Positions 1 to 10,170 are shown, counted from the first letter of the stretch. The stretch: DNA of 12,895 nucleotides from Larix sibirica (GCA_004151065.3 NWUY0304977213.1:1-12895); one strand, 5' to 3'. Numbers and translations: made by a program. Notes: generated by a model not told the origin, from the letters alone.

Positions 1-616
1 TTCAAGGTATTAGGGTATATAATTACCAATTATTATTAGAACTAATAATAATTATCAAAATAACTTAGATTATGCTAAATAATTAGGTAGTGGGTTTCTA
101 TGAAGAAAACCCTTGACGTCCTCTGCGAGGACTAGGATTAAAAGTCATCCAAAGGATTTCCTTAGTTTTACTTAACAACTTTTAGCATAGATTAACTTAG
201 TGTTAAGTTTTAGGTCTTAGGATACTTTTAATGCCTCACGGCGGTTAAGGGTAACTTCGGCAAGCCCTCTCTAAGACTAACTGATAACCAAAAACAGAAG
301 TAACCTTCGGTGAACTTAAATGTTCACTAAAGTGCTTGTGGAACCATGACAACATCTGTCATCAAACCATGGCTTCCAAGTCATTTCACCTCCTTCCCCT
401 CAAAGGATTCGTGCCCTCTACGGCAGGTCGCAAAAGAGCTAGATCTCCTAAATCAAGTACTCCCAAATACACCTAGGACATAAATCACTTAGCTTACAAG
501 GTTTACTGGTGGGGCCTTGAGCTCCTCACTAGCAAACAAGTACAATAACATTTACATAATTACAATTACTTTTACAAAAATAATAATAATTGGGGTCAAA
601 TTGGAGGGATATTACA
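1..616. repeat. Probable end of a dispersed repeat (possible LTR)
   Basis: No coding frame of interest is seen. The stretch is unlike its surroundings: it has many short GC-richer blocks, and a perfect 6-bp hairpin (GTCCTC, loop TGC, GAGGAC) at 118-132. It stops near GGGATATTACA at 606-616, preceded by a purine-rich run. Many plant Ty3-type LTRs end in short inverted termini of the TGTAATATCCC / GGGATATTACA kind, so this could be the right edge of an LTR that starts outside the window. I see no matching second copy, no primer binding site and no target duplication, so the LTR reading is inference. Confidence 0.3.
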
Positions 617-1009
617 TCAGCCATATGTGGTTGTTCATTAAAATAAAAAATACAACTATTTGTAATACATCAGATCTAACTATTAGTCTTATGGACTATT
701 TATTCAAAATAATAATAAAAAATGCAAGTGACACAGCTGTTTTATTTCTTCACTTGAGTTGTTCAAACCAACTTCTGCATCTTGAACCTGAGATGAGTTG
801 ATGAGGGACCCCCATGTTCTTCCAGTGTGAAACTCTAATTGCCAAACTTCATGTTGTCTTTTGGGGATTGAGCTGTTCTAGGATGATTTGTAGGGATTGA
901 AATATTGTACTTTCTTCCATGTTCGAAACAACTTCTAGTTGTGGAATTTTGAGCCTTTATCTAGCTGTATATCCTTTAGGGGTGTAATATTAGCTTATGT
1001 TCACCCCAT
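617..1009. other. No gene recognised; possible 3' flank of the next relic
   Basis: AT-rich sequence without a convincing coding frame. The right part (about 960-1009) may still be the eroded 3' end of the minus-strand relic that follows, because its reading frame looks protein-like for a few codons past the stop at 1081. No terminator, RNA gene or repeat could be supported here. Confidence 0.4.
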
Positions 1010-4000
1010 TTTCCCATGATTTTCTAATGCTCTTGTGATGGTAGTTTGTTGTCCATCATTTCCTTCATCATGACCTCAAATTATGCATGTATTTTGGATG
1101 ATATTGGTAGCAAGGTAGATGATGTCGTTGTGAAGAGGTTTACCAATTCAAAATCTGTCCATAGCTTATCCAAGATGAGCTTCCCTATAATTCCTTTTTC
1201 AACATCTTCGAACTTGGCATAGTCCATTCTGCATTTAAACACTAAACCTTTATATCTTTCCCCTGTCAATAATTTTCCATTTTCATCCCAAACTGATGGG
1301 AGGCCTTTTTCCTGCAACTTAGTGAAATGTCCCTTGAATGTTTGGACCTGTTTCAGAAAAATATAAGCCCTAGCCTACATATTTTTAATCTGGGTGTGTT
1401 GTTCTATCACTTTCCAAGAAACCATGATATTTTCTACTTTGTCAACCACCTGTAAATTTTTCATATCAGCATTAGTCATAGAATATAAGAAGTTTAGAGC
1501 AGTTTGCTCGGGATTTTTGGCTAAGTTTTCATTTACTACTCTAATTTTCTCTAATGATTTAGCAACCAAAGCTTTCTTTTCTTCCATGAATTCAAGATGA
1601 GGTCTAAGCTTTGAGACTTCTTATGCTAGGATATCCCACAGTTGATGCTTAGCTCCTTGTAAGGGTATCTTTCCTTGGACCTAATCTTGTAGACTATCAT
1701 ACTTTTCTTGTAGTTTCTTATGATATTCTAGGTTTTTTCCCTTCTCTTGCTCTATCTTTTTTATATTTTCCACATTCTGGTCTATTTCTTCCTGAAGCTT
1801 TTGTTTTTTTGCTTGACGCTTTTTAATTTCTCCATCCTTCAAGGAAATTTTTGTCATAGATTTTGTGATTTCTTCAATAGAGGTAGAAGCAGCTTGAGAT
1901 GGGATCACAGGAAGTCCCATGCTTCTATTTTCTAATTCCTCCTTTTGCTTCTCTAATTCCTGAACTTGATATTTGTACTTGATCACCTTGCCCTTGTAGG
2001 ATTTCATCTCTTCTTCCAACTCTTCTTTTTCTTTTTCCAAAGTTGTTAGCTCAGTCGACTGGATATGCTAGGTGGAAGGGATCTTTAGCTTCTTTTTTTT
2101 CAGTATTTGGATTTCATTCTCTTTTTCCTCTAGGATCCTTTTGACTATTTGATTTTGATTTGGATCTGTTCCGAATGAGACTAGGTCATTTTGCAACCTT
2201 TTTATTTGACCCTGGTTGGCCTTATTTTCCACTTTCTCTTGCTTTAACTAAGATTCTATTTTGGCTAAGGTGTTATGCAGCTCATGAATTTTTATAGATG
2301 ATTGTAGTAAATCATCATATAATATCCATCCAGTTTGTCTATGCAATTGGATTTTATCAGGGAGACTGATTTGATCCAAGTCTATCTCTATTTCTGATAC
2401 CCGTCCTTCAGTTAACACAACAAGCTTAAAGGTCCTTTTGTTTAGATCGTTGGCTGACAGCAGTGATACCCCTTCTCCAGCTATATTTCTTCTTGTGGCA
2501 TCAATCTATCAATTCTCTTAGCAACCTTTTTTCTCTTGTTCTGCAAAATGAGCAAGTATAACTCTAAATATCAATGATATTTAGAGTTGGATCTGACCTC
2601 TCCAATTTCCGTATATGTTTGTGTATGTTGTAACAATGGGTATTTTTCGATCCTTTTGACCTCTGTTTGGGATGGAACTTCTTTCTCAAGCACTATGATA
2701 TCTTGAGAAGGATCTAATATGGGTTTTTTGCTGGAGGCTTTCTCATCTATTTCCATGCTTGTTACTTCAGATAAGGCCCTCTTGTTAGATGTATCAGTCT
2801 TACCTGGGGTTTGAAGGATTTCACTTTCTTTGGGAACATGGTGTAGTGCTTGTGATATGACCTACTGGATGTATTCTTTAGTAGACATTCTAATGTCTAG
2901 TTCTTCTTGAAATACTTCCAACAAGTTGGCCCTCTTCTCCAATTCTTCAATTCTTTGATGTTGGAAAGATTTGCATTTATTCTGCTGTCTCTTTGGGAAA
3001 TAATTTGATGGGGATCATAATTCACCCCTTTTACTTGCCGGAACTCCATGGCTTGGAGCATATTTTCAATGACCTGAATTGTTCCTTTCTTCTTTACTAT
3101 GAATGGCCCCATTTTGGAGGGGAATTTGATGTCCATACCCTTTTTGAGAGCTCCAAAATGCTCCTCTTCTGCTAGGATCCTCTACCTTAGGAACTCTAGG
3201 GAAAAAATTCTATCCGTTAGGAAGGCTAGCAACATATAGGGTTTCCCTATGAACCCATACACTTTGATTATAGTGAAATTGGAGTGTAGAAACCAGTCTC
3301 CTGCTTTGGTCCGTGGGGACAATTGTAGTGCATTTTTCATCTCCTTTGTCACTCTTAGAATCTCTTCATCAAACAACAAGATATAGATACTGGCCATAAT
3401 TTTGTTAGAATAATCGAAAAATTTGAATCCTTGAGCTACTGTTGCATAGAACATTAGGCTTGATATGTTTAATAAGTCCTCATTTACATAGTGGATTAGG
3501 TTGAACAGATACGTCTGTTATATGAAACTTTTTTGCATGTTGAAATTTATCATCTGGGATGCATTCTCTCAGCAATAAGTTCATCATAATTGAGGTTTGG
3601 TGGTGTCTTTGTCTTACTAACTTAAAATAGTATGCTCAGCATAAAATCACTAACCGTTTTGTCATCATCCTTCCCTAGGATTTGACTCAGGAGGGTAAAA
3701 ACAACTTGGGCATCCTTAGTAAACAGCTTTGTATCTAGTGGAAAAGATAAATCGGTTAGGGACTTAATAGGTTCAATAATTTTGCAGAGGAAGAAATCTT
3801 TGATTTTCGGGCTAGCCTCCTTGTATTCCCTAATCATGCTTTCTTCTTTTATGGCTTTACGTTTCAAATCAAATCCAGCCGAGAGGCTTAAAATTTCTCT
3901 GATGATTTTGGAACTAATGGGGCAAATGATTTTTTATTCATTCTTAGCTAGGATTACTCTATCAGTAGAAGAATATTTCTTCACACACCAATGCACTAGC

Positions 4001-4480
4001 TCTGGAAAAGGAAGGGTTAGAGGCAAAGACAAATCGAATAGATAAGAGCTGTAAACATTCAAAACATATACTCCTAGGGATTCCTGGGCTTTGAGTTTAT
4101 CTTTGATGCAGGAAATTGACTCTCTAACATGAGTAGGATCAAAACCTTAACATCTCTGTCAGTTATTAACTCCTCCCTAGGGTCTAATACTTTACACCGA
4201 ACTAGAACCAATTCCATGGCTTCCCATTTAAAATTCAACTGGGAGCAGTGATGAAGGAGGTAGTTACCTTTAACACGGAGAAATGATAGCTGGAGATGTC
4301 TAGAGGATCACAGGGAATTGTTGTCAATTATGGCACTGCAGACTCTAGCTATGAATGAAAATTCAATACTTTATCCACCAAAATTTCGAGTCTTTTCATC
4401 ACCTTTTCCTTTGAATCCGAGAGTTTAAACTTAGCTATTGATCGTTCCCGGTGCTGGATGTTAGCCGTATATTTTCCCAT
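1010..4480 (-). pseudogene. Decayed long coding sequence with coiled-coil C-terminal half, function unknown
   Basis: Minus-strand pieces read as one protein of about 1,100 residues, in changing frames. A plausible start is the ATG at 4480 (MGKYTANIQ). The next pieces are about 3870-4045 (readable to PISSKIIREIL), 3622-3867, 3182-3454 running in the same frame into 2897-3136 (FLTDRIFSLEFLR, then KFPSKMGPFIV), 2571-2756, and 1081-2250. The 1081-2040 part keeps one frame for 320 codons with internal stops only at 1681, 1621 and 1375. Residues from 1681-2250 are Lys/Glu/Gln-rich heptad-like sequence, so a coiled coil is likely. I recognise no catalytic domain and no zinc knuckle, protease or reverse transcriptase. 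The look is that of a multicopy gene carried by repeats in large plant genomes (gag-like or transposon accessory), but that is inference. It is clearly non-functional here, with at least four frame changes and many stops. Confidence 0.6.
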
Positions 4481-4639
4481 TTTTATTCTTGTCCATTGGC
4501 GCCTTTTCGGGAGTGATGTGCGCTGTCGATTTTCCTTCCTGCCAACCCACATTCAGTAACATGGGTGGTCTCGTCTTGGATGGTTTGTGGTTTCAGAGGG
4601 CATTTGGGAGAGATATTGTATCCAGTGAAGGCTTCCTAG

Positions 4640-4700
4640 AGTCTGTCGTGTGGCACGCGGTATATATTTCGCACCGTCTCCGCGACCGTTACGGTCGCGC
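4640..4700 (-). promoter_or_regulatory. Possible core promoter of the coiled-coil relic
   Basis: On the minus strand a TATA-like ATATATA lies at 4661-4667. It stands about 180 bases before the putative ATG at 4480 and would place a start of transcription near 4630. Just upstream of it is a perfect 9-bp inverted repeat with a single-base loop (CGCGACCGT/ACGGTCGCG, 4681-4699). The region 4480-4840 is visibly richer in GC and CpG than the rest of the window, as a 5' region can be. No experimental or comparative support is available; this rests on position and composition only. Confidence 0.3.
4681..4699. repeat. Perfect 9-bp GC-rich inverted repeat
   Basis: CGCGACCGT, a single T, then ACGGTCGCG: 18 of 19 bases pair. 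Several CpG dinucleotides survive in it, which is notable in a window where other CpG sites appear to have decayed. It could be a protein-binding palindrome or a relic of a repeat terminus. Confidence 0.75.
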
Positions 4701-5774
4701 TACTTCTTCGGTGAAATTCTTTTGTGGTCGTCGATCTGAATTGATCTCTGGATGTGGGTCATCCGTGTTGAAGCCATACTTATGCCTTTGGAATTTCATC
4801 CCAGTGCCTTGGCCCCTTATGTTGGTGCTTGTTTGGTAGGATCTCATGATATTTTTTTGTCATGAACCTTGCTTCTATGTGACTTATTAACCCCATTGAA
4901 CTCCTCTTTAGAAAATTATTAGGGAATCTTGGCTACCTTCTTTAGAGTAAAAACCTAGTGGGTCAGCCCAAAATTTTGTAGGGGGTGCCTTTATTTCCTT
5001 TGTGGGAGCTATTTTGAGGTGATAACACGGTGGAGAGATCCCATATTCCATTTATGATGGCTACTTCACCCATATATGCTCTAGTATCTATGGGATCCAG
5101 TTATAGTTTGTTATTTTTCCAAGTTAGTTTTGTTTTAAAATACCAAAATAGTTTTCTAGTGCATTTTTCACATTTTTGTACTATATTCAAACATATTACA
5201 CACGTGTATGTAGTATATGGCTAGGGTACTCTATAAACCACCCCAAGTCACATTCACTACACCATTTGACACAATATATTTTCAAAGCATGCTACATTGG
5301 AATCATTTACAAAAATCCTTTAATTTTTATATCCCAAGGTTTTGTTTGTACTTGTATATAGTTTGCTTATTTTTATTCTTCAATTTCCCAAAAATGGTTT
5401 GTAGTGTCAGTTCCTCTAGCTTTGGGAATTAAAGTTTCTATCGGAATGGGCCACATGTAGGTATTGCACAACACTTTTAATTTTTTTAATCACAATATGC
5501 TAAATTCACAGCTTAATTTAGCAACTTATGTTTCCAAAATCCATTTATAATTCTTACACATCCATCTCATACATGCACCTTGTCCACCTTTTAGGATTTC
5601 ATCAGGCACCCCATGTGGAAATCATCCAATGCCTCTTTGCACCATGTTCTCTTCATTTATTGCACTAGCATAGATCTATCTTAACCTTGGATCTACCAAG
5701 AACTGAGATATCCAGGTTAGATGTTGAGGTAGCTCCAGAGGTTGCATGTTTCTCAAGTTTATTAGTTGCATTTC

Positions 5775-5890
5775 CCTTAGTGCATAGGTGTGTGGGTAGG
5801 TGCATTAGTGCATCATCTCTTAGGTACATGGGTTAAATATGAGGGTTACATGTGTGAGTTGTTAAGTGCATGGGTTAGATTTGCGCATAG
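5775..5890. repeat. Degenerate short GT-rich repeats
   Basis: Variants of GTGCAT and GGGTTA recur at irregular 12-20 base spacing (for example GTGCATTAGTGCAT, then ACATGGGTTA, then GTGCATGGGTTA). It reads like a worn-down minisatellite. The unit is too diverged to define exactly by eye. Confidence 0.4.
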
Positions 5891-7073
5891 GCAGTACTTT
5901 TTGTTGTTTTCATAGTAGTAATGTTGACATAAAATATATATGTTCCTTAGGAAGGTATTGAGTTTTTGGTATAATATCAAGTGAGAATACATAATTTGTT
6001 TATCATATTCCAATAATGTTGGCCCATATAACTTAATCATATTGTTGTTCACCACATCATGTATTCCAAGATGAGATAGAATATCTAAGAAAAAATCATC
6101 ATATCAAACAAATTTGGCCATGGTTTAGGGATCATGTACTTGAACATGCTTCAACATATGATGTTGATCATGTTTCTCAAATCCAATTATGGCCAAATGT
6201 AATCATATCATGTAGTGCTTTATAATTGGTTTGTGTTTGTAATATAAGATCATTGATTTTTCATGGACTTGTCTATGTTCTCTATAGAAAATTGTCTCAT
6301 ATTCATTTTGTTGTTGACACATGGATGGGGTAGAGAAAGAAACCAAATCCTCACATGGTGCAAGATTTTGAAACCTAACATCACTAAAAAGGAGAGTGAC
6401 ATTTTCTATCATGAATTGTTCTATTGAAGTTATGTTGCAACACATGTGGATACTTGTTCCACCACTAGTTTGATTGTTTATATATTTAAATTTCTTGCAT
6501 TAATGTTATATTGGACACCTCAATCTAAGCAATGGAAAACTTAACGTAAATTATTAGAGTCTGTGTGAGTCATTGTGTAGCTTGTGGTTGTTTCTAATTA
6601 ATATTGGTAAACCCTAACCTTTATTAGTCAACATAAGATTGAATTAATAAGAGAAAATAGGAGAGATGAGAAAGAAGCCATATAAAATTGCTTTAGTTTA
6701 ACTTAAACATGCCCACTATGAGCATATCCTACAAGCATTATGTTTGACCATGAGATATATTTTTGTTTGGACATATTTTCAAACACTTTGTGTGCATCCT
6801 ATATGCTCCCAAATTTTATGTACATGTATCAAATAAATCCCCCAAAATATATTAAACTAAAACTCACCTATGGGTATGGTTCTGTATATATCCTTACTAT
6901 GTTCTAGAGATGCCAAGTTGCACACATTGAGAGGATGTCATTGAAAGTGCAGTGATTTGGTTGGATGCATTTTGGCTTAATTTGACCTAACAATGATAAT
7001 GCATATTTCTTACATCCATGATTAGTGTAATATCTAATCCTTGAATCCCATGAGCCCACATTTTGTTAAGGTA

Positions 7074-7107
7074 ATTTTACAAAAGTAATAGTGTAATTTT
7101 GTAAAAT
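7074..7107. repeat. Perfect 11-bp inverted repeat (hairpin)
   Basis: ATTTTACAAAA at 7074-7084 is the exact reverse complement of TTTTGTAAAAT at 7097-7107, with a 12-base loop. It is AT-rich, in gene-free DNA, with no coding sequence ending next to it, so a terminator role is not supported. A worn inverted-repeat element core or chance are both possible. Confidence 0.6.
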
Positions 7108-7499
7108 GGTAATCGCACTAGCCTAAACCTATAGACACACTATTGGAAACCCCAAAATGACACCACTTATAATTGGTATTCATAATTTAAGAAACTGATA
7201 ATAAAAAATATCAAAAAAGGATAATTATACTTTTGAAAACCAATCATCATATTTAAACATCATATAAGTAAAATAGACTCCTCATAGTAAAATAGAATAT
7301 ATTCTATTGTATGCTTTTTTTACGACATTTTTCTATCAGGGGATAAAAAAACTCTTTTAATTATAGTAGCATGGAATTATTCTAGAAAAAGAAGATTAAC
7401 GTATGGTAAAAAATTGACACCTATTTCATTAAATTTGGATTTATTCTAGTCCAAGTCCCTTCAAAGACAAGTAAAAAAGCCTTTTTAAAACCCAAAATC

Positions 7500-7735
7500 A
7501 AGGTTCCTGAAGTACAAAATCTGGTTCCAAAAGTGAAATTTTCTTTTGATATTGCCACTTTTGAAATTGGTTTTTGCACTTTATAAATATGATAATGGCA
7601 CTTTTAGAACCTGATTTTACATTTTAGAAAGGCTATTTTTGACACTTTTAATACTTAAATTTGTGATTTTGAAAACCAATTTTGCACTTTCAAGTTATAA
7701 TTTTGCACTTTTGAAAATCAAACTTGAGACTTTAC
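7500..7735. repeat. Degenerate minisatellite with a TTGCACTTTTGAAA core
   Basis: At least six variants of a core resembling TTGCACTTTTGAAAA occur on the plus strand (near 7553, 7575, 7597, 7635, 7683 and 7703), each followed by an AT-rich tail. One inverted variant lies near 7525. Spacing is roughly 20-45 bases. The array lies just downstream of the 3' end of the last phosphatase relic (stop at 7813). Unit length and copy number need a dot plot. Confidence 0.45.
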
Positions 7736-7812
7736 AAGTACTACAATCACACAATTGAATATACAAAAATCCAAAGACTTTATTTGTGACAAACAAAATT
7801 TAACTATATTAT

Positions 7813-8405
7813 TTAACCAACTAGTTTTATACTTTTTACAATAGGCTTCACATTGCTGACACCATTCAAGTGCAATAAGAAAGGCCATAATCGATCTAAC
7901 AAGAAGGTGTCATTGACATCGTGGCAAGTATAACTTTGTGTTATAATACAATTCCCTTCATTGCTACAAACATGTTTTTCTTTCAAGTTATCTACAATCA
8001 CTGTATTTCTAGCATCGTAATCTCCAAAATTTATTTAAACGTTTGAGATATACATAAGGATTTCCAACGCCATCATAACCCTCTCTTCCTATCCGAGAAC
8101 AATCATCGTGTGTTAATGTAACTCTAAATTGTTCCCTTTTCAATCTCGTTCTTTGGAATAATAATGGAAAAAACTCATCCACATTCTTTTCTTGTTCAGA
8201 TGTCCATATATTGACTTTGAATATACTAAAGCACTTTTCAAAAAATTCTCTAGATGTTGGATGCATAAAATAAATCTTTGTTCTTGTTTTGATGTCTGGA
8301 TTCCTGGCAATCTTAATCTCTTTTGTAATGAATTTCTGTGTATTACGTGTAACAAAACTCCATTGAAATCGAAAATAATCAATGGTTTACCCACTTTTTT
8401 GCTAT
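7813..8405 (-). pseudogene. FCP1/NIF-like phosphatase domain relic, unit 3 (best preserved)
   Basis: This reads as a nearly complete FCP1-homology (NLI-interacting factor, HAD superfamily) domain. These enzymes remove phosphate from protein substrates, the classic one being the RNA polymerase II tail. Landmarks in order: KPLIIFDFNGVLL with the nucleophile-position Asp at 8368-8370; HPTSREFFEKCF near 8263; FKVNIWTSEQEKNVDEFF; a D.C segment; YVYLKRLNKFW with the conserved-position Lys; NTVIVDNLKEKHVC; NCIITQSYTC; and a C-terminal LWPFLLHLNGVSNV. The usual second Asp of DxDGxL is Asn (DFNG), and the DD of the last HAD motif is DN. Two frameshifts break it, near 8265 and near 8025, so it is a pseudogene or a badly eroded exon. 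It begins at a likely splice acceptor (8406-8407), so coding sequence once lay upstream. Unit 2 is about 220 bp upstream on the same strand. Confidence 0.8.
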
Positions 8406-8422
8406 CTACAAACAAAAAAACA
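8406..8422 (-). other. Likely 3' splice site of phosphatase unit 3
   Basis: On the minus strand a run of seven T followed by GTTTGTAG ends at 8406. The FCP1 frame (SKKVGKPLIIF) starts right after it, the codon for Asp being split across the junction. The polypyrimidine run plus TGTAG is a textbook plant acceptor. The matching donor was not found with confidence; a candidate AG/GTTTTG near 8633 does not give the right phase. Confidence 0.55.
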
Positions 8423-8623
8423 CAACATACAACCCAATCAATATTTGTATCATACATTTCAATGTTTCTATTTGTACATAACAAGATTAATATGTATACT
8501 TGTATGATATGCAAATTTTGAAACACATCACCACATACATGATATTACATCCATTCGTGAATTAACGATATAAATATGAGAACTACCAAAAAATACAAAA
8601 TTGTTTTTACATTGTCAGAGTTG

Positions 8624-9290
8624 TCAAAATATACAAAACCTATTCAAAAGACCCATTAATTCTTCTCTCACTAAATCAATTGTTGTCTCACTAATGTCAT
8701 TTGAATGCCATCTAAAGTTGAATGTTTTTAACCAACGCCCCATATTTGAACGAGGCCCCAAATGATTTAGCAGAGAACACAACATTGTTTTTATAGTCAT
8801 TTCTCTTTCTTGTGAACTGTCAAATGTCCAACTAGATGGCATTTTCAAGCAATTATCATTTCTATTATGTTCTTAATGATATTGTCCTTATCTATAAATA
8901 GCATGTCTGATTATATATATATATTGGATAAATACATCCTTCAATGACTTTTTGTATCTATGTAGTACTTCACCAATATATGCATACATTGAGGAACTAT
9001 AAATAGTTTGTTAACATTGCTCTTGACTCCAAATAAATACAAAGTATTCATTCTTCAACCATTCAAATCTATCAACGATTTTTTAATTTCCATGTTGTGC
9101 AATGAAGAAAACCATAGAGCAATGTCAAAATGTTTTTTGCAACATTGATAATATCAGGATTGGACATCCGGGCATAATAATGGTAGCAGTTATGAATACA
9201 ATGAGTTTGTTTGAAATATTCTTCTCTTTTGGAAAACATCCGAAATCCAAAGATAAATCCCTCTACTGCCAAGACCAATAATTTGTTTTG
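8624..9290 (-). pseudogene. FCP1/NIF-like phosphatase domain relic, unit 2
   Basis: Fragments in three frames line up in FCP1-domain order: NKLLVLAVEGFIFGF (9243-9287), where the first catalytic Asp is Ala (9267-9269); then CPDVQ and KKHFDIALWFSS (about 9105-9174), the hhIWoS strand; then YFVFIWSQEQC (9014-9046), like the W.QE.C block of the family; then YKKSLKDVF near 8950, like the Lys-containing KELKKVW block; and finally 8624-8848, beginning NCLKMPSSWTF, which matches the Asn-Cys segments at the C termini of units 1 and 3. The strand with the last catalytic Asp pair is not recognisable between about 8850 and 8930. At least three frameshifts and several stops are present, and a TA dinucleotide run lies at 8912-8925. 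It would be inactive even if translated. No single block is decisive; the assignment rests on the blocks occurring in family order. Confidence 0.6.
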
Positions 9291-9486
9291 TGTTGATCTT
9301 TGGATTGCATACAAAAACCATAAATAAATATATATCCAAAACGACAATACTTTGTTCATCAATTGAAGAAATTTATTGATCACAAACATGTAGTTGTAAA
9401 TGCAAATCATAGATTTGAAACAAATACAAACATCACCTAACAAGCTAAAGAACTCATTTATTATTTAAAATCTTCGTAGGTTACAT

Positions 9487-10170
9487 TTAATGTTTCTCTC
9501 TCTTGAATGAGGCAATGCGGGTTCTGATATCAATTGATTCAACTATTTTACTTAAATCCTTTCATATTGCACGTATCATATCACTCTTTTCCTTAGCGGA
9601 AGATATATTGAAGGGCTTATGCAAAATACAGTTTTCATATGGACTCACTTGCACATCATCACCCTCCAAAACAAACATTGATGTATTACTTTTTGAAGAT
9701 CTCATTAGGACCTCTTCCCACACTTTACCCATGTTTTTGTGCATATTTCCTTCATTATCTTTGGTACATGTCTTTCCAAACCCAAAAATAAAATTCGGTT
9801 CCCACTTTCTATTTTCTTTGTCCCAATAATTTCATAAACAAGGGTTTCCCTTCATTGAATCCACATTTAGATGACCAAATTCCAACATTGAATTTTGAAA
9901 GACATACTTCCAAAAATCATAATGCATTTGGTCATGATTTATATAATTTCCCATTGAATTTAAATTCATAGTCTTCATTGGTACTTTCATTCACCCTTTA
10001 TCCCTTTTGGGAGGATTTTTGATAAAATAAAAAACCTTCAATTTCAAATATCAATAACATTTTTATGAGAAGTTGAACATAAAATATTGTATCTAATATA
10101 TTCCATAATAAATTTGTTTTACCAAAAGACTAGGAAAGAATAATTTTCTCCAACCTGTCATTGATTGTCT
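9487..10170 (-). pseudogene. FCP1/NIF-like phosphatase domain relic, unit 1
   Basis: One minus-strand frame from about 10165 runs through one TAG into MLLIFEIEGFLFY, with the catalytic motif at 10028-10045 (ExEGFL instead of DxDGxL). It continues as KLYKS, stop, PNAL, stop, FLEVCLSKFNVGIWSSKC (about 9866-9940), the typical RP...IWSS region of FCP1 domains. After a frameshift near 9810 the second half reads to the stop at 9487: NMHKNMGKVWEEV, SNTSMFVLEGDDVQVSPYENC, KPFNI and DLSKIVESIDIRTRI. This fits the family's KVWE, SNTLLhDDSPYK and C-terminal helix. The stop in place of Arg in the RP motif is TGA (9932-9934), one C-to-T change from CGA. Upstream, the methyltransferase-like relic ends within tens of bases, so the two could once have been joined. 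Confidence 0.65.

Larger units (their letters stand above)
4850..7812. other. Gene-free AT-rich interval
   Basis: I see no coding frame with recognisable motifs, no RNA gene and no complete mobile element over nearly 3 kb. A minus-strand open frame at 6203-6445 (80 codons) has fairly protein-like composition but no motif I can name and no continuation. The interval does hold three repeat-like structures listed separately: the GTGCAT/GGGTTA-type repeats at about 5775-5890, the hairpin at 7074-7107, and the CACTTTT-type repeats at about 7500-7735. Confidence 0.6.

Noticed and set aside
517-801. Plus-strand open frame of 94 codons
   Set aside because: Composition is dominated by Ile, Thr and Lys from AT-rich simple sequence, and it runs across the apparent repeat edge. 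No motif.
4489-4839. Plus-strand open frame of 116 codons in the GC-richer patch
   Set aside because: It overlaps the start of the minus-strand relic and the putative promoter, has no recognisable motif, and open frames are expected where GC rises locally. I treat it as a chance frame.
6112-6198. Inverted repeat ATTTGGCCAT / ATGGCCAAAT about 70 bases apart, possible MITE
   Set aside because: Only 10 bp pair well, the outer sequence pairs poorly, and no target duplication is visible. Chance is likely in this AT-rich DNA.
6203-6445. Minus-strand open frame of 80 codons with protein-like composition
   Set aside because: No recognisable motif, no continuation in neighbouring frames and no splice sites that extend it. 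Kept only as a note in the gene-free interval.
8912-8925. TATATATATATA run as a possible promoter
   Set aside because: It sits inside phosphatase unit 2, between blocks of the same domain, and looks like a simple-sequence expansion in dead sequence.
9512-9536. GGTTCTGATATCAATTG resembling a reversed initiator-tRNA primer binding site of LTR elements
   Set aside because: It mismatches the usual TGGTATCAGAGC and lies inside the coding frame of phosphatase unit 1 (VESIDIRTRI). No LTR edge is adjacent.
9503-9829. Plus-strand open frame of 108 codons
   Set aside because: It lies antisense to phosphatase unit 1, whose minus-strand frame carries family motifs (KVWEEV, SNTSMFVLEGDD).
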